Positions 9,822-17,366 of a DNA stretch of 64,000 bases are shown here, piece by piece (within the stretch, counting starts at the first letter, position 1; every line of letters begins with the position of its first letter). The stretch is from GCA-003244245 sp963822695. GTDB taxonomy: Bacteria; Actinomycetota; Actinomycetes; Mycobacteriales; Pseudonocardiaceae. Under the pieces are notes generated by a model that was not told the origin of the DNA, ran no database searches, and saw only the letters and a list, made by a program, of their open reading frames with translations. The stretch spans positions 310,001 to 374,000 of the forward strand of contig CAWGJH010000008.1 of the NCBI GenBank assembly GCA_963822695.1, written 5' to 3'. A program made the translations under genes and the position numbers.

Positions 9822-10020
9822 AGTGTCGGACTGGATCGTCGAACAGGAGCACCCAACAAATTGTGCCAGTGCGGAGCCGGCTTAATGCGCTCGCATCGCA
9901 TCTCCACGATGACGCTACCGTTCGTCTCGCTACCCCGCCCTCCGTCAGCTCCACTGGTGATGGCCCGACCAGGGCGTGCTGTTCACCCGCGCCGACGCCG
10001 CCGGCAATCGCAGCTTGACA
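9822..10020. repeat. Cassette tail shared with 22916-23110
   Basis: About 195 bases after the small gene are close to identical with the region after copy 4 (CATCTCCACGATGACGCTAC in both), ending near CGCAGCTTGA. The first ~40 bases are also shared with copy 3. A frame shifted relative to the small gene reads FGEVSDWIVEQEHPT here, FGEVPDWTVKREH after copy 3 and FGEVLDWTVKQEHPT after copy 4, which looks like a lost C-terminal extension. Confidence 0.6.
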
Positions 10021-10073
10021 CAGTATTGTAGTGTCCCCCGCAAACTCGCCACGCACGAGAACTACTCGCCCGG

Positions 10074-10220
10074 CCGGAGAACACCGTCGCTTCCATCGCC
10101 CGCCTGCTCGGCGTCCGCCGCTCCACCATCTACAAACATATCCCCGAAGCAGCCGGCGGGTGCCTCACGATCCAGACGATCACAACCGCGCCCACCACGT
10201 CACCAGACCGAGCTGGCTAA
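10074..10220 (+). pseudogene. Serine recombinase (resolvase) C-terminal helix-turn-helix fragment
   Basis: The frame reads PENTVASIARLLGVRRSTIY followed by KHIPEA. This is the HTH_7 tail of Tn3-type resolvases/invertases that binds the res half-site. No catalytic N-terminal domain precedes it, and the upstream sequence belongs to the XRE cassette tail. It is therefore a broken fragment left by an earlier mobile element. Confidence 0.65.
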
Positions 10221-10491
10221 TTTCACGTCACACCCAACTGACGAAGGCATCCAGAACGACGAGCAACTCCCTCCACGCCTTCCTGACCTCGGCAGCATCA
10301 GGCAGGGATGACGCCTGGCCCCGCTCCGGGGTGAGCACCGGCAGAACCGCCGAATCTCCTCCACAGGTCAATCACGTCCCGCTCTGCGACGGATGGAACG
10401 AAGAACCCCGTTCAAACCACCGAGGGACCACCGTTACGTCCGCAGCTGTGACCCCACCAAACGCTATGACGGGGATTTCCGTTCTACTCCG

Positions 10492-10804
10492 ACCCCCTAC
10501 TCAAGGCGATATGCGAGTTCGGCGGCTACATCACCGCCAACACCGCTCAACACCGTTTCCATCCCCACTACGGGGAGCGCTACCACGCCGGTGAGCCCAT
10601 CTCCAATGCGTTCGTGGAATCAGCGGTCACCAGGTCGTAAGCAAGCGAATGGTGAAAAAACAGCAGATGCGCTGGATACCCCGCGGAGTTCACCTGTTGC
10701 TACAGATCCGTACCCGGACCCTCAACAACGACCTCGCCAACGACTTCTACCGCTGGTACCCCGCGTTCACCCCACCCACCCAACGAGAGGACCCCGCCGC
10801 ATAG
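10492..10804 (+). pseudogene. Transposase C-terminal remnant, ISKra4-like
   Basis: One frame reads FYSDPLLKAICEFGGYITAN and GEPISNAFVESAV. After a one-base frameshift near 10636 it continues QVVSKRMVKKQQMRWIPRG, LLLQIRTRTLNNDLANDF and YRWYPAF to a TAG at 10802. The string AFVESAVNQVVSKRMVKKQQMRW is typical of the C-terminus of ISKra4-related transposases. The frameshift and the missing N-terminus make it inactive. The 270 bases before it (10221-10491) hold no gene I can identify. Confidence 0.6.
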
Positions 10805-10849
10805 CCTCCCCCAGTTTTTCCACTCTCCGTATCGTGACGCGTGTCCTTC

Positions 10850-10895
10850 TTTGGTGTTCTCGGGTGTTGCCCCGCCGCCGCCCGAGAACACCAAA
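10850..10895 (-). terminator. Perfect 15-bp inverted repeat downstream of the kinase gene
   Basis: TTTGGTGTTCTCGGG (10850-10864) pairs perfectly with CCCGAGAACACCAAA (10881-10895) across a 16-base loop. It lies 69 bases beyond the 3' end of the minus-strand kinase gene and just after the ISKra4-like fragment. The stem with its T/A ends would work as a bidirectional terminator. It could alternatively be a terminal structure of the insertion element. Confidence 0.55.
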
Positions 10896-10963
10896 TAGAA
10901 ACGATCATCGAAGACTGAAGACGGCATCCTTGCGCAACGTTAATAACGATCGGCTGTTTAACG

Positions 10964-12022
10964 TCATCTCTGAGCAATCGCGGGCCGGAAGGCCACATCC
11001 AATTCTAGTAGTTGATCGGGCGAGGAAACTAGATCGCCTGCCAACCGGACAGCCGCGTCACCTCCTGTGATCACCCGCTGCCGATCGAAACGGGCCTTGT
11101 GCTGACTGTCAGACAGCAGTCGTCTCTCAAGTTGGCCCTCAAAGCTCAGCCTGTAGAACTCGTTGGCAAGCAGGCTACCGCACTGAACTATTCGCAGCCC
11201 GTTCGAAAGTTCTGCAGAGGTGAAACGACGTCGGAGTAGCTCTGCGGTGACATCTGCCAGCTCTTCAGCCTCGGCTTTTACGATGTTCTGAGCTCCTTTG
11301 TCCCCCCGTTCTGCTGCAGCACAGACACTCGCCGCAAAACGTGCAATCTCCTTCTTTGTGTCCTTATCTCCGATCGCGAGGTCGCGAAGTTTCTCAATGA
11401 ATATTCGACCATCGTCGGAACGGATACCGTAGAGTTGTCGGAACCTTTGCAGTAAGACTGAGTCAACCCCCGCTTCGTGATCGCGATAGGCCTTGCGGAT
11501 CGCCCTGATCCCTATCCAAAAACCGCTTCCGTCGTCGCTGGCAACCCATTCGTGCCCACCGGCCTGATGAAGTTGTCCATTCGTTGTCCGGACGAGGACC
11601 GTGGAACCAGTGCCGGCGATTATAATCACATGCGCTCTAGAGCCGAGCAGGAGCGAAACGCCATCATTTGCGATACCAGCACAGCGGATGGAGCCCCCGA
11701 GAAGAGTCGAGGTAAGGTTGTTCACGGCAACGAGGTAATTACCACGAGTCCACGGCGTGAAACCGGCAGCACTGATCCAGAGGTACGCCGGAATCTCAGT
11801 GAGTTCGTATGCGCCGATACAGGGTTCAAGGCGTGCCAATATTTTCCTCAGCGTCCCGGGAATCAGTTCGATAGGCAAGGAACCCGACAGACTGTCCCCG
11901 ACCTCATAACTGTCGTCTACGACTTTGCCGTCAGGGCGTATGATTTTGATAGCTACGTTCGTCCTGGTTCCGCCAGAGTCAACCCCGATGTAGGCTCCTG
12001 GAATTATCTGATGTATAGCCAA
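10964..12022 (-). CDS. BadF/BadG/BcrA/BcrD-type sugar kinase (N-acetylglucosamine kinase-like)
   Basis: This 352-residue ASKHA-fold protein shows the PHOSPHATE-1 loop GVDSGGTRTN (residues 13-22), the PHOSPHATE-2 motif IIIAGTGSTVLVRT (about 133-146), GGHEWVASDDGSG as in GlcNAc kinases, and an adenosine motif near IVQCGSLL. It probably phosphorylates an amino sugar or muropeptide fragment in the cytosol, though the substrate is inference. Base composition is lower in GC than the neighbours and codons are more relaxed, suggesting transfer. Its start overlaps the 3' end of the membrane/winged-helix gene by 19 bases, so the two form an operon with the membrane protein first. Confidence 0.82.
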   Translation of the reverse strand: MAIHQIIPGAYIGVDSGGTRTNVAIKIIRPDGKVVDDSYEVGDSLSGSLPIELIPGTLRKILARLEPCIGAYELTEIPAYLWISAAGFTPWTRGNYLVAVNNLTSTLLGGSIRCAGIANDGVSLLLGSRAHVIIIAGTGSTVLVRTTNGQLHQAGGHEWVASDDGSGFWIGIRAIRKAYRDHEAGVDSVLLQRFRQLYGIRSDDGRIFIEKLRDLAIGDKDTKKEIARFAASVCAAAERGDKGAQNIVKAEAEELADVTAELLRRRFTSAELSNGLRIVQCGSLLANEFYRLSFEGQLERRLLSDSQHKARFDRQRVITGGDAAVRLAGDLVSSPDQLLELDVAFRPAIAQR

Positions 12023-12396
12023 CGACCTTCCTTCCTAGCGATGCCAGTAATGCAGAGTTGCGCGATGACCTCTTCCACTTCGCTTGCGTCAACTCCGCGC
12101 CCAATGAAATGAGCGCTTAGTTCGAGACGTCCAACCTTCCCACTCGCATCTTGCGTAACGAGCGCCCTAGCCCGCACGGCTGCCAGTAGGTCGGGCGTGA
12201 GCTGAGGGGCCTCTCTTAAGTCTGGATCGCCGCCCAAGCTACAGACAGTTGCCCTTAGTACGTCCAACTCGTGGCGAAGTTCCTTGTTCTGCGCCTCGGC
12301 CGATTTAGTCAACCTACGCTCGAAATAGAACCCTGTGAGCAGGCCAGAAATCAGACCAACTACCGCACTTATTACCTCGTTAGTCACTGAAGACAC
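12004..12396 (-). CDS. Membrane-anchored winged-helix-like small protein
   Basis: This is a 130-residue protein. An N-terminal hydrophobic helix (about 5-24, VISAVVGLISGLLTGFYF) is followed by a short coiled coil (about 27-50, KSAEAQNKELRHELDVLR). A C-terminal domain (about 66-130) has the helix-turn-helix-wing pattern of a small winged helix (SAHFIGRGVDASEVEEVIAQ, then a GIARKEGRWLYIR hairpin). It is co-transcribed with the downstream sugar kinase. A membrane-tethered wHTH may be a one-component regulator or a protein-interaction module. I do not recognise a named family. The composition is atypical for the genome, like that of the kinase. Confidence 0.68.
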   Translation of the reverse strand: MSSVTNEVISAVVGLISGLLTGFYFERRLTKSAEAQNKELRHELDVLRATVCSLGGDPDLREAPQLTPDLLAAVRARALVTQDASGKVGRLELSAHFIGRGVDASEVEEVIAQLCITGIARKEGRWLYIR

Positions 12397-12499
12397 GTCC
12401 CGTTCGCCTGACGACCTCGCCCTTGTTGCGCTTGATCCCGGCGTATGAATCGAATTATTATCACATGTGAATCAGAATCTTCTAGTCCGCTAAGTCGGT

Positions 12500-12906
12500 G
12501 GTATAATTGATGGGGCTGCCGCCGGTTCTTTCGACGAGCCTGCCGGCCTGGAATGAGGGCCCCTGCACCGACCAGAGCGACCAGGTGCAATGCGTTGACC
12601 GCAAGCCAGCGGGCTTCAGCGGCCTCGCGGCTCGCGAACCCGAACCTCAGGTGACCTTCGTGCGGTGTCGTACAGTCGCGAAAATAGAATCGATCGGGTG
12701 GGTGGTGCGGAGGTGGATCCGGTGCTCGGCTTGGTACCATCAGCCGCCGGTCGGCCTCGTCGCGCCCCTTCAGTGAACCGGCCGATGCACTCCTCGACGT
12801 TGCACACCAACACCTCGGCCAACATCCGCCGAGCGCCCTCCCGCACGATGTCATCGATCGACTCCGACGATACGTCCAGCCACACAGCAGACTCTGAGGT
12901 AAGCAT
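12500..12906 (-). pseudogene. IS256-family transposase remnant with internal deletion
   Basis: The N-terminal frame reads SIDDIVREGARRMLAEVLVC and EECIGRFTEGARRG, as at the start of IS256/mutator transposases. A second frame downstream reads EARWLAVNALHLVALVGAG, matching the usual C-terminus (RWRAVNAPHLVALVRAG). The catalytic DDE core between them is missing and the frames differ, so this is an inactive deletion derivative. Confidence 0.7.
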
Positions 12907-12949
12907 GGCCCGTGCCTTCCCTGGCAGTGTAAGGGTAGTTGACGGCCAT

Positions 12950-13683
12950 GGCTGATCCCGGCGCCCAGGACAGCAACGTGGTCAACAGCGGTATTAGAGC
13001 CCGTCTTGCCAGGTCGCAGTAGCTCGGCCACCGGTTCCCGGCTTCCACCGGCGCCGTAATCGACAAAGGTCAGCAGTAGGTGGAACCTATAAGGTCTTCT
13101 TCTGGGTCGCGTCCTGCTTGTCCGAGTGCCGCAGTGACCAGGGAGAGTGACACCCAGATGGATCACCACACGGTGGTCTTGCATCGGCGCACGGTCTGGC
13201 GCCACACCCGCTCTCGATCATGCGCTGGCAGCAGTGATCGCTGCCAGCGCATGATCGCCGTCTTCAGCCAGCAGAGCAATCAGCCGCGACACCGTCCCGA
13301 ACATCCGCATGGGCGCGCAGGACCGCCACGTCGCAGGCGACATCACCGCTCGGCGCCACCGCAACTGCCAGATTCAACACGATCTTCACGGTGTCATGCG
13401 TCGCGAACGGGCGTCGCCTCGTCCCAACCAGGTCATCCGGCAGACTCGCGCCAAGCCGCTGGCAGGTGAGCACTGCGTGGCGCTGGACCGGGAGTCCTGT
13501 TGATAGATCGTGTCCCTGGTGGTGGGTCGGGAGGGCACTAATGATCAAGTGCTCGCGCTGCGGGGGCGGGCACCACATCCCATCAGCTGTCACATCCCCC
13601 ACGCCACCGGCCAGGGGCACCTGGGCGTGACACGCCAATCGGGTGGCAACGGTTAGTGGCCCCACCTTCACTGTCAAGGGCAC
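12950..13683 (-). pseudogene. IS1380-family transposase remnant, frameshifted
   Basis: The minus strand contains THDTVKIVLNLAVAVAPSGD and DVAVLRAHADV (N-terminal part). In another frame it reads HLLLTFVDYGAGGSREPVAE and LLRPGKTGSNTAVDHV. Both match IS1380 transposases (KVVLDLAVALALGGD..., HPLLVFVDHGADGTGEPL...GNAGSNTAADH). Frameshifts and loss of the segment between show it is dead. It abuts the IS256 remnant on one side. Confidence 0.72.
13215..13257. repeat. Perfect 18-bp inverted repeat inside the IS1380 remnant
   Basis: The arms 13215-13232 (CGATCATGCGCTGGCAGC) and 13240-13257 are perfect reverse complements around a 7-base loop. It lies where IS1380 coding sequence is interrupted, so it may be an inserted palindromic element or a recombination product rather than part of the transposase. 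Confidence 0.65.
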
Positions 13684-13759
13684 CTCGTGATCTCTTCGGC
13701 CCTTCGGGACGTTACCGCTCCGGAGACATCACGAGGACCCCACCCGTGACAGCGAACCT

Positions 13760-13832
13760 CTGTGGAGCCACATGCAGACGCCTTGCGGGCAGGCGGGGAC
13801 GCGCCTGCCCCGGTCATTGCCATCCGCTCGAC
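13760..13832. repeat. Second copy of the 72-bp segment at 5839
   Basis: It corresponds to 5839-5910 with an extra base and several substitutions and again lies about 120 bases beyond the 3' end of an XRE gene. The rest of 13684-13953 holds no identifiable gene. Confidence 0.55.
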
Positions 13833-13953
13833 ATCCCACGGTTCTCGCCCGCATCGCGGAGCTTCTCTGTACCGATCAGCTTGTGAACCGCAAGGGTGAA
13901 GAACCGAACGAAGCTTGATCATCACCGACTACACACCACTGCCGCTTGCTGGG

Positions 13954-15315
13954 TTACACCGTGACCAAGCTTCGTGCTCGTTCCAAGAAGTCTCCGACGG
14001 CTGGCACCTTGGCGTGCGGCGTCATTTCGTGATAGAGATTGCGGATCAGGCCAGCAAGGCGCGGGGAGTCCAGGGTTTCAGTCAGCTGGATTGCTTCCAT
14101 ACCGTGGCTGGCCGCGACGTCCAGGTCGCGCTGTTTCCCCGGCAGAGCCCGGACATCAGCCAAGGCGATGAGGTAGCCGGCCTGACCACCAATGGGAAGT
14201 GAGTCGTCGTACATGGCGATGCCATTCCCAAGCACCACCGCTGCCTGCTCCGTGCACCCCAGCTGCCGTAAGGCGTTTCCGACCTCGCAGGTCATGTTCG
14301 CCGGATTCACCCAATACAGCCAGGAAGGCCCGGCACCTGGCGTCAGTCGCTCAATCTGTGTGCTCAATTTGGAAATCACAGCGGCACATCCCGACACGTC
14401 ACCCACTGTCGCGAAGGCATACGCTTGCCGACCGTAAAGTTCTGCCAGCAAGCTCGGGATCTGTTGGCCTCGCATACCGGCAAGAGCTGTTTCGATAAGC
14501 GTTACGGCCTCGGCGGGCTGCCCCTGACGGGCGGCCTGTTCGGCCATGCAACTCAGGACGTGCGCACCCAACGGCCGGTCGTCGGCGCTGTGCGTCGCGC
14601 GCAGGGCTGCGACGTAGTAACGCTGCGCCAGCGCGTGGTGCCCGGCATCGTACGCCGCCCAACCACACAGCTGTCCTAGTTCGGCGAGCGCGACGAACAG
14701 CATTCGCCCGGTGCGCTCGTCATATCTCGCCTGATCGAGCAGTCCGGCGACCCACTCAAACTCCTGCCGAGCCAGGGAGAGTACGCCGCCCCCACCAGCG
14801 ACGTCGTCCATCTTCCGAAGGTCGGAGACCATCGCTATAAGCCGATCGACCAACGCGACCGACACCCGACGCCCCGACAATCCTGATACCAGCGGTCCAG
14901 GCTCGTGCACGAGCCACTGGTGCCCCGGAGCGGTCAAGGCCATGCCGCTCAGGAACACGAAGTGTCGGCGCTTCACCCGGTCACCACCTCCCAGCACGAC
15001 AGCCACCTCGACGGTACCTCGATGACTCCAGGGAGGCGCGAGTACCGGATCGCGTTCGAGATCATCGGGCAGGCCATCAGCCGAGTCTGTCGAATATTCG
15101 ACCATCTCACCGTTGGTGAGCATGGTGTCCAGCTCTTCAACTGACACGGATAGGGCTTTAGCTAACTTCGGCCGGCACCACGGCTGCGGTGTTGTCTCCC
15201 CTGCTTCCCAGCGCACCACCGTAGTCCGCTCGACTCCGAGCACTGCGGCGAGCTGTTCCTGCGTATAGCCGACCACTCTGCGGCGCCCAGCCAATGTGCG
15301 GCGCTTCCCTGGCAC
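13954..15315 (-). CDS. XRE/TPR-like transcriptional regulator, cassette copy 3
   Basis: The 453-residue protein has the XRE helix-turn-helix (about 5-60, RRVVGYTQEQLAAVLGV and TTVVRWEAGETTPQPWCRP), a shortened linker that lacks part of the Ser/Asp segment seen in copies 1, 2 and 4, and a TPR-like C-terminal domain ending in GDFLERARSLVTV. It is the most diverged of the four. GTG 15315 was chosen because it aligns with the other starts and follows GGGGAGGAG; the frame stays open far upstream but that part is cassette intergenic sequence. It is divergent from the small Cys/Trp-rich gene copy at 15662. Confidence 0.87.
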   Translation of the reverse strand: MPGKRRTLAGRRRVVGYTQEQLAAVLGVERTTVVRWEAGETTPQPWCRPKLAKALSVSVEELDTMLTNGEMVEYSTDSADGLPDDLERDPVLAPPWSHRGTVEVAVVLGGGDRVKRRHFVFLSGMALTAPGHQWLVHEPGPLVSGLSGRRVSVALVDRLIAMVSDLRKMDDVAGGGGVLSLARQEFEWVAGLLDQARYDERTGRMLFVALAELGQLCGWAAYDAGHHALAQRYYVAALRATHSADDRPLGAHVLSCMAEQAARQGQPAEAVTLIETALAGMRGQQIPSLLAELYGRQAYAFATVGDVSGCAAVISKLSTQIERLTPGAGPSWLYWVNPANMTCEVGNALRQLGCTEQAAVVLGNGIAMYDDSLPIGGQAGYLIALADVRALPGKQRDLDVAASHGMEAIQLTETLDSPRLAGLIRNLYHEMTPHAKVPAVGDFLERARSLVTV

Positions 15316-15626
15316 GACGGTACGACTCCTCCCCGGGAGAAAGATCCAGCGTAGCCCGCTCGCCGATGATCCGTCCGGCTCAGCCGCACCATGCGTCACG
15401 GATGTGTCATACGGAACGACCCAGGTGCCGCACCGATGCGGTAGTCCCCACCGGGATGACCCTCTTGACTTATGCCCATGGCCCCAGGGCCGGGTTGCAC
15501 ACTGAACTGGTGGGTCCGATGCGGGACTGCCCCCACCCGCTTTCACCTGCCTGGTGTCCCCGGTCCTGGGTGCCGTCCATGCAAGACACCACACAGACAG
15601 GTTAAGATCACGTGCAGCATGAGAGC

Positions 15627-15665
15627 ATGAGAACGGCCCTGGTAGCGCCTCATTCCGAGCCGTGA
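15627..15665 (+). CDS. 12-residue leader ORF of cassette copy 3
   Basis: The ORF encodes MRTALVAPHSEP. Its TGA (15663-15665) overlaps the GTG start of the small protein gene in a GTGA junction, which favours re-initiation. The ATG follows the conserved TTAAGATCACGTGCAGC block, so the transcript is probably nearly leaderless and the peptide is translated first. Copy 4 keeps the same length and overlap with changed residues, supporting function as a coupling leader rather than a bioactive peptide. Confidence 0.5.
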   Translation: MRTALVAPHSEP

Positions 15666-15994
15666 ACAACGTCTGGCAGACTCGCTGTCATGTTATTTTG
15701 GAACAGCTTGAGGCGCTCGCTCACCAACTAAGAAGAAAACAACAAATTCCGCCAACGGCACTCGACGAGCAGGTAGTCCGGTTGCTTGTGGATGTGATCA
15801 TGGTGCTGCGCCAGCGCCGAGTCAACAAATTGGGTCAGTGCAAATACTGCGCATGGACCAGCCGGACATGGTGGTTCTGGCATAGGCGACCACAGTGCAC
15901 GGTCTATCTGAGTCTCGACTTCGCCATGAGCCAACCTCTCGATTTGGTGTGGGGACAGTTACTCGCGGACCATAAGCGCCCAAAACTTCGGTGA
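15662..15994 (+). CDS. Small Cys/His/Trp-rich protein of the XRE cassette (copy 3)
   Basis: This 110-residue homologue of the protein at 9489 keeps the N-terminal amphipathic helices (LEALAHQLRRKQQIPPTALD, VVRLLVDVIMVLRQRRVNK), the C-x2-C-x10-H-x4-C motif and the YLSLDFAMSQPLDLVWGQ tail. The start is the GTG overlapping the leader ORF stop. All Cys and His positions are conserved, which argues for a structural metal site. Function is unknown; its constant pairing with the XRE regulator is the main clue. Confidence 0.72.
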   Translation: MNNVWQTRCHVILEQLEALAHQLRRKQQIPPTALDEQVVRLLVDVIMVLRQRRVNKLGQCKYCAWTSRTWWFWHRRPQCTVYLSLDFAMSQPLDLVWGQLLADHKRPKLR

Positions 15995-16069
15995 AGTGCC
16001 GGACTGGACCGTCAAGCGGGAGCACCAACTGGCCAGCGCCCTCAGGTCAGGCTCGTCTCGAAGCAAGGA

Positions 16070-17269
16070 TCACCAGACCACGGGCAGGGCTTGTGGGGAG
16101 CGCCAGATTGAGCCCGTTTGCCATCGCACCTGGTCGGACGAGACCGCCAGGTGCAGGTGCGGGAAACGGCGCAGGAGCGTGCCGATGGCGACTTGCAGCT
16201 CCATGCGTGCCAGATGGGCGCCGATGCAGTGGTGGGTTCCCCATCCGAAGGTCATGTGCGGACCGCTGGACCGGTCGAGCTCCAGTTCGTCCGGCCGTTC
16301 GAAGACCAGGGGGTCACGGTTGGCCGCCAGGTAGGACACGTGCACCATCTCCCCCTTGCGAATCGTCACTCCGGCGAGCTGGATATCTTCGGTGGCCACC
16401 CTGGGGATGCCGACCCCGTGTCGGAACGGGATGAACCTCAGCAGTTCCTCGATGGCTTGTGGAAGCTGTTCGGGGTGTTGGCGCAGCCAGGCCAGTTGCC
16501 GGGGGCGGGTCAGCAGCGTGTAGGTGATGTTGCTGATCTGGTAGGTCGTGGTGTCGTGTCCGGTCACCAGTAACAGCATGCCCAGCACCGCCAGCTCGTG
16601 CTCGTCGAGGAATTCGCCGTCGTCTTGCGCCGTAGCGAGAGCGCTGAGCAGGTCGCCTCCCGGTGCGCGGCGACGACGGGCGGTCAGGTCGGCGAAGTAG
16701 GCGCGTAGTTCGGCCTTGGCGCCCCGTTGGCGGTCGGACACATCGGTGGACATCAAGGCCACCGCGCAGCGGCGCAGTCGCGGCCGATCCGTCGCGGGGA
16801 TGTCCAGCATCTCGCTGATGGTCGTCAACGGCAGCCGCGAAGCAAGGTGCTCCACCAGGTCGGCGGGGCAGCCGTGCTCGGTCATCGTGTCGAGCAGGGT
16901 GTCCACGATCTGCTGGGTCTTGTGACGCATCTGCTCGACGTGCTGGTTGGTGAAGCCCTTCGCGACCAGTCTGCGCAGCCTGCTGTAGGCCGGGGGGTCC
17001 ATGACGTTGATCGCCTCGGCCTGGACTATCGGTTCAGGCGTCATCCGGGGAAAGTCCCGTCCGATGATCGCCGCCCGGCTGAACCTCCGGTCGGTCACGA
17101 CCGTGCGCACGTCCTCATGACGGGTCACCAGCCACGCCTCGCCCTCGCCGTAGGGCAGGCGGATTCGAGCGATCGGGGCTTGGTCCGCCACCCATTTGAG
17201 CGAGGAGTCGAACTCCAAAGCGTCAGGCTGGCTAAAAGGACTTTCCCATACAGATGGAGAGGTTGTCAT
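16070..17269 (-). CDS. Cytochrome P450 linked to the type III PKS
   Basis: This 399-residue class I bacterial P450 has the I-helix oxygen-binding motif LLLVTGHDTTTY (about 235-246), the ExxR pair EELLR (about 282-286) and the heme loop FGWGTHHCIGAHLAR with the axial Cys (about 346-360). It needs ferredoxin and reductase partners from elsewhere. It begins 97 bases after rppA on the same strand. In Streptomyces a P450 of the CYP158 type next to rppA couples flaviolin, the oxidised product of tetrahydroxynaphthalene. A similar tailoring step is likely here, though the exact CYP family needs alignment. Confidence 0.9.
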   Translation of the reverse strand: MTTSPSVWESPFSQPDALEFDSSLKWVADQAPIARIRLPYGEGEAWLVTRHEDVRTVVTDRRFSRAAIIGRDFPRMTPEPIVQAEAINVMDPPAYSRLRRLVAKGFTNQHVEQMRHKTQQIVDTLLDTMTEHGCPADLVEHLASRLPLTTISEMLDIPATDRPRLRRCAVALMSTDVSDRQRGAKAELRAYFADLTARRRRAPGGDLLSALATAQDDGEFLDEHELAVLGMLLLVTGHDTTTYQISNITYTLLTRPRQLAWLRQHPEQLPQAIEELLRFIPFRHGVGIPRVATEDIQLAGVTIRKGEMVHVSYLAANRDPLVFERPDELELDRSSGPHMTFGWGTHHCIGAHLARMELQVAIGTLLRRFPHLHLAVSSDQVRWQTGSIWRSPQALPVVW

Positions 17270-17366
17270 GCGGGCCCCTTCGTCGGCAAGCAGCTTGCTG
17301 GTAGCGCTTCGGCAGGTCCGGATCGGACGGTGCGGGTCGATGGGCGGATACGACGGGTGGGTCCGG

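Noticed and set aside
12384..13205. 273-codon minus-strand open frame treated as one gene
   Set aside because: It joins pieces of two different transposases (IS1380 and IS256 similarity) plus spacer and is therefore annotated as remnants, not a gene.
15316..15669. N-terminal 118-residue extension of XRE copy 3
   Set aside because: The extension is translated cassette intergenic DNA, lies on the opposite strand to the leader ORF, and is absent from the other copies' proteins.
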